Of a stretch of DNA of 64,000 bases, positions 25,336 through 33,567 are shown piece after piece. Position 1 is the stretch's first letter. Each line of letters begins with the position of its first letter. A program made the translations under genes and the position numbers. Below the pieces are notes generated by a model, which was not told where the DNA came from, did not search any database, and saw only the letters and a list, made by a program, of their open reading frames with translations. Source of the stretch: Jeotgalicoccus nanhaiensis (GTDB taxonomy: Bacteria > Bacillota > Bacilli > Staphylococcales > Salinicoccaceae); assembly GCA_004570955.1 (NCBI GenBank), contig SPPL01000008.1, positions 1-64,000 of the forward strand, read 5' to 3'.

Positions 25336-26862
25336 ATGAATAAGGATGTTAATCAGTCGTACTGGTCTGCTTCGGTTGAACTGCCGAAGTTTCACGAACT
25401 TAAAGAGAACACAGATTCAAATGTGCTGGTTGCAGGCGGCGGTATAAGCGGTTTAATGAATGCTTACCAGTTCGCTGTAAAAGGATATGACGTAACTTTA
25501 ATTGAAGGTAATGAATTAGTCAGCGGCACTACAAAAAATACCACTGCAAGAATAACAGCACAGCAGGGTTTACTTTACAGTCAGCTGAAAAGCCAGAAAG
25601 GCGCCGATACTGCTCAATTATATTATGAATCACAAATGAGTGCGATCGAAGAAATTGAGCGTATTGTAACGAAATACAACATAGATTGCGACTTCAAACG
25701 GACAGACAGCGTAATTTATGCTGAACATGAAAAATCAGTGAAAGACCTTGAAAAGGAAGAAAAAGTATATAAAGAACTTTCTATTGATGGCTACTTATCA
25801 AAAGACCAAAATAATCTTCCATTTGAAACAGCGGGAAGACTCGTTATGAAAAACCAGGCTGAATTCCACCCTCTTAAGTTTCTAAAAGGAATCATCGAAG
25901 TGCTGCAGGGCCTTAACGTAACTATATATGAACATACACGTGCTAAAAGTGCTGACGGCAATACCCTTTCAACAGTTGATAATTACAAAATAACTTTTGA
26001 TTACCTGATTATTGCAACTCACTTTCCATTTCTCGATCTTGAAAACTTCTACTTTAACAGTTTTAAAATCAGTTACGGCTACGGCCTCGTCGCGGAAACA
26101 TCGACTCCGATACCGGAAAACATCTCGCTCAGCGGTTACGACGGCGCCGGATTGTCAATCAGGAATATCGTGGATAAGAACAATGCCTTGCCTCTCCTCC
26201 TGTTCGGCGGTCTCAGCCACGGTTCTTACGAGCAAAAAGATATGGCCAAGCAGCTCGACGAACTGGAGCATTACGCAGGACAGAAAACTGTAAATGAAAA
26301 AACCTTATATGCTTACAGAGCACAAGATTTAATGACCGCGGATTCCCTGCCTTTTATCGGTTATTTTAACAAAAAGAATGAAAACTATTTTGTCGCATCA
26401 GGATTTAACAAATACGGTATGGCAAATGGTGTTCTGTCTTCGATGATAATCAGCGACTTGGCAGAGGGTAAAAATAATATGTATAAAGAAATGCTCGACC
26501 CCGGACGTAAAAAAGGAACTTTACAGCAGTTAAAGCAGCACTTAACAAATCCGGTGCATGTTGCGGAGTCAGAAATAAAAAATTTGGCAGAATCACATCC
26601 GGATTTCGATACGCTCGAGCTCGATCAGGGTGAAGGGACTGTTGCAAAAGACGGCCCGGCGAAAAAAGGTGTCTACCGCGACGGCGATATTTATTATGTC
26701 GTATCTAACCGATGCACCCACATGGGCTGCAGTTTAAACTGGAACAATGATGATAAAACATGGGATTGTCCCTGCCACGGCTCAAGGTTTAATTACACAG
26801 GCAAAGTGATTGAAGGACCGGCAACGGATAATCTGGATACTGATATCAGACCATACAAATAA
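25336..26862 (+). CDS. FAD-dependent oxidoreductase with C-terminal Rieske [2Fe-2S] domain, YhfW type
   Basis: 508 residues. The N-terminal DAO-type flavoprotein (VAGGGISGLMNAYQFAVKGY near 31-50, NTTARITAQQG) ends near 380. A Rieske domain follows with CTHMGC (about residue 459) and CPCHGS (about 478), the Cys/His pairs that hold the cluster. The architecture matches Bacillus YhfW. Cytoplasmic, with no signal peptide; the substrate is unknown. AGGAGG precedes the ATG. It is alone on its transcript, with a shared terminator at the end. Confidence 0.85.
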   Translation: MNKDVNQSYWSASVELPKFHELKENTDSNVLVAGGGISGLMNAYQFAVKGYDVTLIEGNELVSGTTKNTTARITAQQGLLYSQLKSQKGADTAQLYYESQMSAIEEIERIVTKYNIDCDFKRTDSVIYAEHEKSVKDLEKEEKVYKELSIDGYLSKDQNNLPFETAGRLVMKNQAEFHPLKFLKGIIEVLQGLNVTIYEHTRAKSADGNTLSTVDNYKITFDYLIIATHFPFLDLENFYFNSFKISYGYGLVAETSTPIPENISLSGYDGAGLSIRNIVDKNNALPLLLFGGLSHGSYEQKDMAKQLDELEHYAGQKTVNEKTLYAYRAQDLMTADSLPFIGYFNKKNENYFVASGFNKYGMANGVLSSMIISDLAEGKNNMYKEMLDPGRKKGTLQQLKQHLTNPVHVAESEIKNLAESHPDFDTLELDQGEGTVAKDGPAKKGVYRDGDIYYVVSNRCTHMGCSLNWNNDDKTWDCPCHGSRFNYTGKVIEGPATDNLDTDIRPYK

Positions 26863-26892
26863 AAAATAATCCCTCCTCAGGGATTATTTTTT
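26861..26892. terminator. shared terminator of the Rieske gene and the MerR gene
   Basis: Perfect 14-bp stem AAAAAATAATCCCT / AGGGATTATTTTTT with a 4-base loop. It overlaps the MerR stop codon and serves both directions. Confidence 0.9.
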
Positions 26893-27615
26893 ATGATTTT
26901 CATAATATACAGTCATTGCCTGCTGCATGAAATCAGCCAGTCCTTCTCCAAATTTATCGATGTTTTGTTTAAACCTTTCATCTTTTGTATACATATCTCC
27001 AAGCCCTTTAAACATCTCAGGAGTATACTCCCCTATTTCATTTAAGAATTCATACCATTCGTGAATAAGTGCCTGCGCTTCTTTTGAATCAGCTTTCATA
27101 TGTCTCACTTTTGATAGTTCAGTATAGATGCTGTTAAACTTCTGTTCAGCGTCTTTTGCACCCATCTTTTTGAGATTCTTTTTTGACTCATCAACAGATT
27201 GACTCCCCCACTTTTCTCTTGCCTCATCTTCATACAGATTTTGTGAAAAATCCACACCTTCAAATTTCTCTTCATTTGTCATAGTTATTTCTCCTCTTTC
27301 CTCTTTGATTGTCTTGTCTATCAGTTTTACAATACTTTCTAACCTTGCCTGTTCTTTTAAGATTATATCCTTTTGCATTTGAAGCGCTTCTCTTTTAATA
27401 TAGTGCGGGCTGTCCAGTATATCTTTGATCTGCCTCAGCTTAAAATTCAGCTGCCTGAAAAATAGAATCTGCTGCAGTCTTGATATATCTTCATCCGAGT
27501 AGTTGCGGTAGCCGTTCACAGCATCAGTTTCTGGTGTCAGCAATCCAATCGCATCGTAGTGATGCAGCGTTCTGACACTCACGCCTGAAAGCTCAGCCAG
27601 TTCTTTAATTTTCAT
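26884..27615 (-). CDS. MerR-family regulator with TipAS drug-recognition domain
   Basis: 243 residues from the ATG at 27615, which follows GAGGTGAGG. The longer open frame upstream would run through the promoter. Residues 1-70 form the MerR DNA-binding domain (ELSGVSVRTLHHYDAIGLL), 75-115 a dimerising coiled coil and 125-243 a TipAS domain. Relatives such as TipAL and Mta sense multiple drugs and activate efflux genes or themselves. No efflux gene is adjacent, so autoregulation through the promoter at 27636-27666 is the clearest target. Confidence 0.88.
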   Translation of the reverse strand: MKIKELAELSGVSVRTLHHYDAIGLLTPETDAVNGYRNYSDEDISRLQQILFFRQLNFKLRQIKDILDSPHYIKREALQMQKDIILKEQARLESIVKLIDKTIKEERGEITMTNEEKFEGVDFSQNLYEDEAREKWGSQSVDESKKNLKKMGAKDAEQKFNSIYTELSKVRHMKADSKEAQALIHEWYEFLNEIGEYTPEMFKGLGDMYTKDERFKQNIDKFGEGLADFMQQAMTVYYENHKK

Positions 27616-27635
27616 TTCCTCACCTCTTAAATTTG

Positions 27636-27666
27636 AGTATAAACTATGACACAACGTCAAGGTCAA
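27636..27666 (-). promoter_or_regulatory. MerR-type promoter and operator of the TipAS regulator
   Basis: Minus strand TTGACC (27661-27666), 19-base spacer, TATACT (27636-27641). The over-long spacer carries an imperfect dyad, CTATGAC and GTCAAGG around ACAAC, the standard design for MerR activation by DNA untwisting. Confidence 0.8.
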
Positions 27667-27743
27667 CGCTAATTTTATAATTGTTTTAACAGGGTAAAAA
27701 CTATAATATAGAAGTAGTATTTACTATAAAAGGATGAGCGATA

Positions 27744-28304
27744 ATGGCATCAGAAAACAACAGGAAGAACAATAAATTTATCCGGCCGAGACATTTGAAA
27801 AAACTGGGCCTTCCGGGAATGATTGTAATACTTTTACTATTTATCGGGGTTACAGTATATAATGATAATTTTGCCGGTGAAGATAATGAAGAAGTTTCTG
27901 CAGATAACGAGGTAACAGTCGACCAGCATATCGACGGTGATACGACGCGTTTTAATTACAACGGAAATTCCGAAAGCTTCAGATACCTAATTATCAATAC
28001 GCCGGAAATCGGAAGAAACGGCGAACAGGATGAACCTTATGCAGAAGAAGCGTTCGAAAGAACACAGGAACTATTGGATAATGCTGATACAATAACTGTA
28101 GAATTTGATGAAGAAAAACAGGATCACTATGACCGTTATTTAGCTTATGTATATGCCGATGGCGAAATGGTCAATGAAATTCTTGTTAAGGAAGGTCTCG
28201 CCACTGCGGAGTATGTACATCCGCCTAATGACAAATACGAAGATTTGCTGAAAGAGGCCGAAGATGAAGCTAAAAGTGAAGGACTCGGAATCTGGTCAGA
28301 ATAA
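27744..28304 (+). CDS. nuc: thermonuclease (staphylococcal nuclease family), membrane-anchored
   Basis: 186 residues. Basic N-terminus, one transmembrane helix (about 25-42) and then an SNase domain. Catalytic marks: DGDT for calcium, FRYLIINTPE with the first Arg, PYAEEAF with the Glu and DRYLAYVY with the second Arg. The C-terminal EGLGIW is typical. No signal-peptidase site is obvious, so it probably stays anchored with the nuclease outside. The name nuc is used for the family; the secreted S. aureus Nuc has a longer leader. Confidence 0.85.
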   Translation: MASENNRKNNKFIRPRHLKKLGLPGMIVILLLFIGVTVYNDNFAGEDNEEVSADNEVTVDQHIDGDTTRFNYNGNSESFRYLIINTPEIGRNGEQDEPYAEEAFERTQELLDNADTITVEFDEEKQDHYDRYLAYVYADGEMVNEILVKEGLATAEYVHPPNDKYEDLLKEAEDEAKSEGLGIWSE

Positions 28305-28340
28305 AAAAGCTGGGAATCCCGAATCGGATTCCCAGTTTTA
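28305..28340. terminator. shared terminator of nuc and the HxlR gene
   Basis: Perfect 10-bp stem CTGGGAATCC / GGATTCCCAG (28310-28335) with a 6-base loop, flanked by A and T runs. Confidence 0.88.
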
Positions 28341-28345
28341 ATTTT

Positions 28346-28675
28346 TTAAGCTTCTACTTTGCCTTCTGTTTCAATCCAGTTTTGAGACCATTTTTCAATA
28401 TCCCTTAACACAGGTTCAAGTGACAAACCTTTTTCCGTTAAAGAATACTTGATAACTACAGGCGTTTCTGGAATGACTTCGCGATTGATAAGACCTTCTT
28501 GTTCCATACTTTTCAAACGATCCGACAGCACTTTACCGCTGACACCCGTTGCCGCCTGAATTTCTCCGAATCTCGAATTACCGTCCAGCATCTGATAAAT
28601 AAGCAGCGCAGTCCATCTTTGACTTAATATATTCACCGCTTTTTCAAAGCGGGGGCACATTTCATTTTGAGACAT
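28346..28675 (-). CDS. HxlR-family transcriptional regulator, YodB/CatR-like
   Basis: 109 residues, one winged-helix HxlR domain (FGEIQAATGVSGKVLSDRLKSMEQEGLI). Cys7 in MCPRFEKA stands where YodB and CatR of Bacillus carry the redox-sensing Cys that reacts with quinones. It is divergent from a catE-type gene, as CatR/YodB control catDE. A diamide/quinone-responsive repressor of catE is therefore a good inference. Direct repeats in the shared upstream region are candidate operators. Confidence 0.85.
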   Translation of the reverse strand: MSQNEMCPRFEKAVNILSQRWTALLIYQMLDGNSRFGEIQAATGVSGKVLSDRLKSMEQEGLINREVIPETPVVIKYSLTEKGLSLEPVLRDIEKWSQNWIETEGKVEA

Positions 28676-28733
28676 TTATATCACTCCTTGTTAAAATATA
28701 ATATCACAAAAAAGCATCTAATAAAAGTAAAAT

Positions 28734-28790
28734 CTATTACTTGCTATTACTTGATGAATAATATATACTTAGTTACATAAAGTTACCTAA
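28734..28790 (+). promoter_or_regulatory. catE promoter with two pairs of 10-bp direct repeats
   Basis: TTGCTA (28741-28746), 17-base spacer, TATACT (28764-28769). The perfect tandem CTATTACTTG (28734-28753) covers the -35 box. A second tandem, AGTTACATAA/AGTTACCTAA (28771-28790), covers the start point. Both are candidate binding sites of the HxlR protein. Confidence 0.6.
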
Positions 28791-28804
28791 AAGGAGAATA
28801 CAAT

Positions 28805-29668
28805 ATGACCTTCCATAATGGAAATGCAACTTATGTAGAAAAAGTATCATTAAATATAAAGGATTTAGAACGTTCATTAAAATTCTACACTGAAACAATC
28901 GGCTTTCAAGTCCTTAACCAGAACGAAACAAGCGCCGAATTAACTGCTGACGGTGAAAATGTACTGCTTATTTTAAACCAGACAGACAAAGAACGCACCC
29001 ATCCCCGTTCTGCAGGCTTGTACCACTTTGCCCTCCTTCTCCCTGAAAGAGAAGACCTTGCCTTAATGACAATGCATCTTGCGGCAAAGGAAATACCTTT
29101 AGGCTCAGCAGATCATCATGTGAGTGAAGCACTTTATCTGGAAGATCCGGACGGCAACGGAATCGAAATATATAGAGACAGAGAGCCAGAACACTGGATT
29201 TGGAATGATAACCAGGTGCATATGGTGACTGAACCGCTGAACGCACAAGATCTTCTTAAAAACAGACCGGACCCCGAGGACTTTAAAGGATTGCCAAAAG
29301 ATACTATAATGGGACACGTTCATCTTCACGTCAGTGAACTTCAAAAAACTGATGAGTTTTATACAGAAGGACTTGGATTTGAAGTCATCCTGAACTTTGG
29401 CGGACAGGCACTATTTATGGGCAGTGAGAAATACCATCACCATATCGCAGCTAACATCTGGAATGGGCTCGGCGCTCCTGCCCCCGAAAAAGGAAGTATC
29501 GGTCTCGATTATTATACTGTAGTCTACCCTTCCGATGAAGCTCTGAATGAAGCAGTATCAAGACTTAAAGCCCTCGGTTTTACTGCTGAAAAAGAAGATG
29601 GTTATACACTGACAGTGGACCCTTCCGGCAACCACATCAGAATGCAGACACAGAATAGTCACAAATAA
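28805..29668 (+). CDS. catE: two-domain VOC-family protein, CatE-like catechol 2,3-dioxygenase
   Basis: 287 residues with two vicinal-oxygen-chelate modules (about 8-130 and 165-285). Strong resemblance to Bacillus CatE: MGHVHLHVSEL and YHHHIAANIWNG in the second module supply two His metal ligands. At the expected third-ligand position the end of the second module reads DPSGNHIRM, with Arg where a Glu is usual. The first module has DPDGNGIEIY. It is divergent from the HxlR regulator, so probably induced by quinones or catechols. AAAGGAG precedes the ATG. Confidence 0.8.
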   Translation: MTFHNGNATYVEKVSLNIKDLERSLKFYTETIGFQVLNQNETSAELTADGENVLLILNQTDKERTHPRSAGLYHFALLLPEREDLALMTMHLAAKEIPLGSADHHVSEALYLEDPDGNGIEIYRDREPEHWIWNDNQVHMVTEPLNAQDLLKNRPDPEDFKGLPKDTIMGHVHLHVSELQKTDEFYTEGLGFEVILNFGGQALFMGSEKYHHHIAANIWNGLGAPAPEKGSIGLDYYTVVYPSDEALNEAVSRLKALGFTAEKEDGYTLTVDPSGNHIRMQTQNSHK

Positions 29669-29691
29669 TTGAAAGAGATTCTCAATTAGGG

Positions 29692-29746
29692 TTGACTCAT
29701 TCTCATTAAGATTGTATATTAGTAATTGAAAATGATTATCAGTTAG
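29692..29746 (+). promoter_or_regulatory. sigma-A promoter overlapped by a Fur box
   Basis: TTGACT (29692-29697), 17-base spacer, TATATT (29715-29720). From 29727, TGAAAATGATTATCA matches the 7-1-7 Fur motif TGATAATNATTATCA at all but one position and covers the start of transcription. There is no ORF directly behind it. Confidence 0.75.
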
Positions 29747-29855
29747 AAATTAATAGGCCCCCTCTTATTAATAAAAAATCATTTTCAGCTACTTTAATCT
29801 ATGTTTACACATTTATAAAAGCCATACCCAGACCCAGGGTATGGCTTTTCTTTAT
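29727..29855 (+). ncRNA. candidate Fur-controlled small RNA with a C-rich loop
   Basis: Between the Fur-boxed promoter and the terminator at 29817-29852 there is no reading frame longer than five codons. The predicted 125-130-nt RNA folds simply. TGAAAATGATT (29727-29737) pairs perfectly with AATCATTTTCA (29777-29787). Inside that arm, ATTAATA (29749-29755) pairs with TATTAAT (29766-29772), leaving GGCCCCCTCT as the loop. A single-stranded linker and the terminator hairpin follow. Iron-sparing RNAs FsrA (Bacillus) and IsrR (S. aureus) share Fur control and unpaired C-rich stretches that bind Shine-Dalgarno sequences. Homology to either is not claimed. Part of the outer stem is Fur-box sequence, so that pairing could be coincidental. 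Confidence 0.65.
29817..29852 (+). terminator. terminator of the candidate small RNA
   Basis: Perfect 13-bp stem AAAAGCCATACCC / GGGTATGGCTTTT with loop AGACCCA and a T-rich tail. Confidence 0.88.
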
Positions 29856-29906
29856 TATTTTTATTTGCTACAATTATGTTTACCAACTGAGAAAAGAGGC
29901 ATTTGT

Positions 29907-30350
29907 ATGAATTTTAAATCGAAAATTGATCTGCCTTTCAGTATAATGATTTTTTTATCAATTGCTGTTATAGCATTAGCTGGGGCTTTTCCATTCTTTT
30001 TAGGTGAATCTGCATCCTTTTCAACCATCATTCTGCTTCTTATTGTTATTATCCCAATAATTTTTCTGCTTATACTGATGACTTTTAATACCAGATATAT
30101 TTTTCATGATGATTATCTGCAGGCAAAGTCATTATTCTTCGGCAGTAAAATTCCTTACAGAGATATTTATAAAGTACATCCGACAGACAATTTTATTTCC
30201 GGCTACCGAATTATGACTTCTAAAGACGGTCTTGAAATACATTCGAGAAGTATTGGTTTCGCCAGCGTGAAAATATCACCTGAAAACAAAGATTTATTTA
30301 TAGAAGAGTTGAAGAAACGTGCACCTCATGCTGATTATCAAAGTAAATAA
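29907..30350 (+). CDS. membrane protein with a bacterial PH-like domain
   Basis: 147 residues from the ATG at 29907, which follows AAAGAGG; the open frame further upstream runs back through the small-RNA terminator. Two transmembrane helices (about 11-32 and 40-62) are followed by a C-terminal beta-rich module (YIFHDDYLQAKSLFFGSKIPYRDI and onward) resembling the short PH domains of Bacillus YyaB-like proteins. Function unknown. Confidence 0.7.
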   Translation: MNFKSKIDLPFSIMIFLSIAVIALAGAFPFFLGESASFSTIILLLIVIIPIIFLLILMTFNTRYIFHDDYLQAKSLFFGSKIPYRDIYKVHPTDNFISGYRIMTSKDGLEIHSRSIGFASVKISPENKDLFIEELKKRAPHADYQSK

Positions 30351-30354
30351 AAAA

Positions 30355-30376
30355 AGAGACAGCCTCGGCTGTCTCT
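30355..30376. terminator. shared terminator of the PH-domain gene and the cold-shock gene
   Basis: Perfect 10-bp stem AGAGACAGCC / GGCTGTCTCT with a 2-base loop, flanked by an A run and a T-containing tail. Confidence 0.8.
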
Positions 30377-30389
30377 TGAAAGTTTTATA

Positions 30390-30590
30390 TTATATCGCAG
30401 TGACGTTAGTAGCTTGTGGGCCACGTTGTCCTTCTTCGATTTCAAAGTTAACTTTTTGTCCTTCTTCTAAAGTTTTGTAACCATCAGCTTGGATTGCTGA
30501 GAAGTGTACGAATACGTCGTCTCCAGCTTCCTGTTCGATGAATCCAAATCCTTTTTCTGAGTTAAACCATTTTACTGTTCCTTCGTTCAT
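30390..30590 (-). CDS. csp: cold-shock protein
   Basis: 66-residue single OB-fold nucleic-acid chaperone. RNP-1 KGFGFI (residues 13-18) and RNP-2 VFVHFSAI (about 26-33) are intact, as is the C-terminal GPQATNV. AGGAGG precedes the ATG. A leader of about 114 nt precedes the gene, as in cold-inducible csp mRNAs. Which paralogue (CspA, B, C or D) it is cannot be told from one window. Confidence 0.95.
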   Translation of the reverse strand: MNEGTVKWFNSEKGFGFIEQEAGDDVFVHFSAIQADGYKTLEEGQKVNFEIEEGQRGPQATNVTAI

Positions 30591-30739
30591 AGAAAAAACC
30601 TCCTAGTGCTTTTGCACTTAAATATTTGCAATTGTTAATGTAAAAATTTTAAGAGTTTTTCAAACGAATGAAACAATTAAAATATTTGTTGATTAAGAAC
30701 TACCTTTTATATAATACAGTGCTTTTGTGTAAATGTCAA
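30591..30739 (-). promoter_or_regulatory. csp promoter and long 5' leader
   Basis: Minus strand consensus TTGACA (30734-30739), 17-base spacer, TATTAT (30711-30716). The start near 30704 leaves a leader of about 114 bases, A+T-rich, ending with a small hairpin (AGTGC...GCACT) just before the ribosome binding site. Thermally responsive leaders of this kind are known for csp genes. Confidence 0.75.
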
Positions 30740-30775
30740 CTATTTATAAGAATCTTTTTTATTTATCCTTAAAAC

Positions 30776-31492
30776 TTACTCCAGCTCTTCCGGATGAATG
30801 AATCCTCTGTCTCTTTTCAAAGTTTCTTCGATGCCTTTAACAACCGCTTCCACATCTTCCGGCTTAAATAAATCCATCTTATCGATATCAATTACATAGA
30901 CAGGAGATATTTCCTTGTTTTTGTATTCAGTGATAAATTCATTTTCATACAGATTGTAAAGATCCTGATAATATTTATATAAACCGGGATTGCCTTCAAT
31001 CTGCTCGAAGTCTCTGCCCCGTCTTTTAATTCTTTTCATAACTTCATCAAATGAACCGTGGACCATGACCATCAAATCCGGTGATTTTTTGAACAGCACC
31101 TGCTGTTTATATAAATCATTAAGTTCTTCCATCATATTCTCGTGTAAATCGAGGTAGGTTTCATATTCCGCTTCATCCATCGAGCCGTTTTCATACTGCA
31201 GTCTCGCAAAGATCATCGCATCTTCATAAATGGAACGATCTAAAACAGAATTGGGGTGAGCCATTGCTTTCTTAATTGCTTTGAATCTGTGATTCAGAAA
31301 GAATACCTGCAGATGGAAGCTGTATCTTTCCGGGTCTTCGTAGTATTTCGCCAGAAAGGGATTGCCGTCTACTTTTTCTTCCAGCAGTTCGACTTCAAAA
31401 TGTCTCGCTATAACTTTCCCCCACTCTGTCTTCCCTGCGCCAATTGTTCCTGCTAATGTAATCAATTTACCTTCACCTTTTCCATGGTTCAT
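30776..31492 (-). CDS. deoxynucleoside kinase (deoxyadenosine/deoxycytidine kinase type)
   Basis: Phosphorylates deoxynucleosides for salvage. P-loop GTIGAGKTEWGK near residues 15-26, the DRSIYED motif near 85 and RIKRRGRDFEQ (lid region). From the ATG at 31492 it has 238 residues, near the family norm of 210-240. A TTG four codons upstream, or a TTG further in behind AAAGGTGAAG, are alternative starts. Staphylococci usually have two such genes in tandem; only one is present here. Confidence 0.85.
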   Translation of the reverse strand: MNHGKGEGKLITLAGTIGAGKTEWGKVIARHFEVELLEEKVDGNPFLAKYYEDPERYSFHLQVFFLNHRFKAIKKAMAHPNSVLDRSIYEDAMIFARLQYENGSMDEAEYETYLDLHENMMEELNDLYKQQVLFKKSPDLMVMVHGSFDEVMKRIKRRGRDFEQIEGNPGLYKYYQDLYNLYENEFITEYKNKEISPVYVIDIDKMDLFKPEDVEAVVKGIEETLKRDRGFIHPEELE

Positions 31493-31698
31493 TTTCTTCA
31501 CCAAATTTATATTTTTTTCTTAAACTTATGTAAATAATATTTTCTATACAGAATTAAATTTAAGCCTTCATTATTTTAACAGAAAACTAATATAAAAGTA
31601 GTGACGGATTTCAGAAATTATGTTCAGGCATTAAACTTTCAGCTGGATAAGCTTTCATAATACACTTATCTTACTATGAAGAAAGGGGTAAGAGTTAT

Positions 31699-32742
31699 AT
31701 GAAACCCTATTACAGCGATGTATTCCAATTCAGAGGCAGTCATTACGATTTCGGATACTTCCAGGGAGAACAGCTGAGAGATTCTCCTATTTTACCAAAT
31801 CGGGAACGTCAATGGCGCCCGAGAGAGAAACGCCACTTTATCGTTAATACTGAAACGTCTATAAAGTTTTTAAAAGAGTTTGCACCCCAAATACTGGATG
31901 AAATTCGCGGACTCGCTGATGCCCTGTCCCTCGATATAAAAGAAGCATTAAAAAAGTTCGGCGGCTATTATTTGGAACTGACACGGAGCGGCTGTTCGAT
32001 TTTTGCAGGCAATGATTTTTTCGTACGAAATTACGACAGCCATCCCCGTGGATATGAAGGCAGATATATTTTTTATCAGCCTACAGACAGAGGCTATGCT
32101 TTTATGGGACCGACTATGCAAATAACCGGACGGATTGACGGCATGAATGAAAAAGGTCTCGTTATCGGTTATAACTTCACCCATACTAAAAAATCCGGGG
32201 ACGGCTTTATGTGCAGCATGATTGCTAGACTGATTTTAGAGACTTGTGCTGATACCAGTGAGGCAGCCGCTCTCTTGAAAGAAATCCCCCATCGCCATTC
32301 CTTCAGCTACGTTGTACAGGATAAAAGAAACATTCCTTACGTAATAGAAGCATCACCGAGAAATGTCGCTATCAGGCAGTCTAACGTCTGCACGAATCAC
32401 TTCCATATGCTACACGAAGAAAACCGCTACAGACAGGAAGAATCCCTCCAGCGTGAGAGAAATATTATAGACAAGCAGGAAAAGACAAACAGCGCATATG
32501 AAGCTTTTAAAATCATGAACAGTTTTAATGAAGGCATTGCCTCAACTAAGTACGATGCTTCCGCTGGAACGATTCATACGTCTGTCTATCTGCCGAAAGA
32601 GTTAAAAGCGCTGTTTGTTATCGGATTGGACAGAAAACCGGTGATTTTTGATTTTAAGCAATGGCTGCACGGAAAAGATATTAATATTACGAAAATTAAA
32701 GGGGAACTCGACTTCGGCAAACCTTTTGTTAATATGGAATGA
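31699..32742 (+). CDS. C45-family N-terminal nucleophile hydrolase / acyltransferase-like protein
   Basis: 347 residues. Resembles acyl-CoA:6-aminopenicillanate acyltransferase-like and linear amide C-N hydrolases. The probable nucleophile Cys lies in TRSGCSIFAGND (about residue 98), followed by VRNYDSHP and the GRIDGMNEKGLVIGYN segment. In these Ntn hydrolases the Cys is exposed by self-cleavage; here about 97 residues precede it, as in the C45 proenzyme. No signal peptide. GAAAGGGG precedes the ATG. The substrate is unknown. Confidence 0.78.
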   Translation: MKPYYSDVFQFRGSHYDFGYFQGEQLRDSPILPNRERQWRPREKRHFIVNTETSIKFLKEFAPQILDEIRGLADALSLDIKEALKKFGGYYLELTRSGCSIFAGNDFFVRNYDSHPRGYEGRYIFYQPTDRGYAFMGPTMQITGRIDGMNEKGLVIGYNFTHTKKSGDGFMCSMIARLILETCADTSEAAALLKEIPHRHSFSYVVQDKRNIPYVIEASPRNVAIRQSNVCTNHFHMLHEENRYRQEESLQRERNIIDKQEKTNSAYEAFKIMNSFNEGIASTKYDASAGTIHTSVYLPKELKALFVIGLDRKPVIFDFKQWLHGKDINITKIKGELDFGKPFVNME

Positions 32743-32791
32743 GCTGGAATTTCAGTTAATTAACTAATTTAAAACGGGCTGGTGATTCCCT

Positions 32792-33511
32792 TTGTCTGAA
32801 GAACTGCTGATTTTATTTTTAATCGTAATCGTTGCTTCATCTCTGCAGACGAGTACCGGATATGGATTTTCAATCGTCGGCACACCCTTTCTGCTGCTCG
32901 TGTTTCCATTCCACGAAGCAATTCAGATTAACATCATACTTTCAATCTGTTTATCGGCTGTAATGATTTACAGCACAAGAAATGAAATTGATTTCACGCT
33001 GCTTAAGAGGCTTGTTTACGGCAGTCCAGCAGGTCTCCTTGCTGGCATTTTTGTCTACCTGTTTATGGACACAGCACTGATTAAATTCGGCGTTGGAATT
33101 ATCGTACTGATATTAACTATGCTTTTAATCAGCAATCTTACTGTAAAGAGAACAGGATTCAAAGATACGGCAGCAGGCGGTCTGTCAGGTCTTCTGACTA
33201 CAAGCATCGGTGTGCCGGGACCTCCGCTGCTCCTGTACTTTTCTGGTGCGCGGATAGACAAAACTGTGCTGCGCAGCACAACGCTCGACTTCTATTTATT
33301 TGTCTATACCATCAGTTTGATTATGCAGATAACATTCGGTGAAACAAATTCGGAAATATGGATATCATCCGCCCTTGCCTTGCCGGCCCTTTTCATAGGT
33401 GTAGCCCTCGGGCGGCTGGTATTTAAAAAGATTACCCAGAAGGTATTTTTAAATATTACTTATGTAATTTTGATATTTACAGGAATATATTTAGTAATAA
33501 CGAGTATTTGA
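32792..33511 (+). CDS. TauE/SafE-family membrane permease
   Basis: 239 residues with about seven or eight hydrophobic helices and the two-repeat TauE/SafE pattern (STGYGFSIVGTPFLLL near the start, GGLSGLLTTSIGVPGPPLL in the middle). Such proteins export sulfite, sulfoacetate or other organic anions. The start is TTG at 32792 with GGTGA six bases upstream; no ATG nearby has a site. It lies 49 bases after the C45 gene and is probably cotranscribed, so the two may act on one compound. Confidence 0.8.
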   Translation: MSEELLILFLIVIVASSLQTSTGYGFSIVGTPFLLLVFPFHEAIQINIILSICLSAVMIYSTRNEIDFTLLKRLVYGSPAGLLAGIFVYLFMDTALIKFGVGIIVLILTMLLISNLTVKRTGFKDTAAGGLSGLLTTSIGVPGPPLLLYFSGARIDKTVLRSTTLDFYLFVYTISLIMQITFGETNSEIWISSALALPALFIGVALGRLVFKKITQKVFLNITYVILIFTGIYLVITSI

Positions 33512-33567
33512 ATTAATGAATCTAAAATTAACTTTTCACATTTATATGAAATAATTTCTATTTTTTG

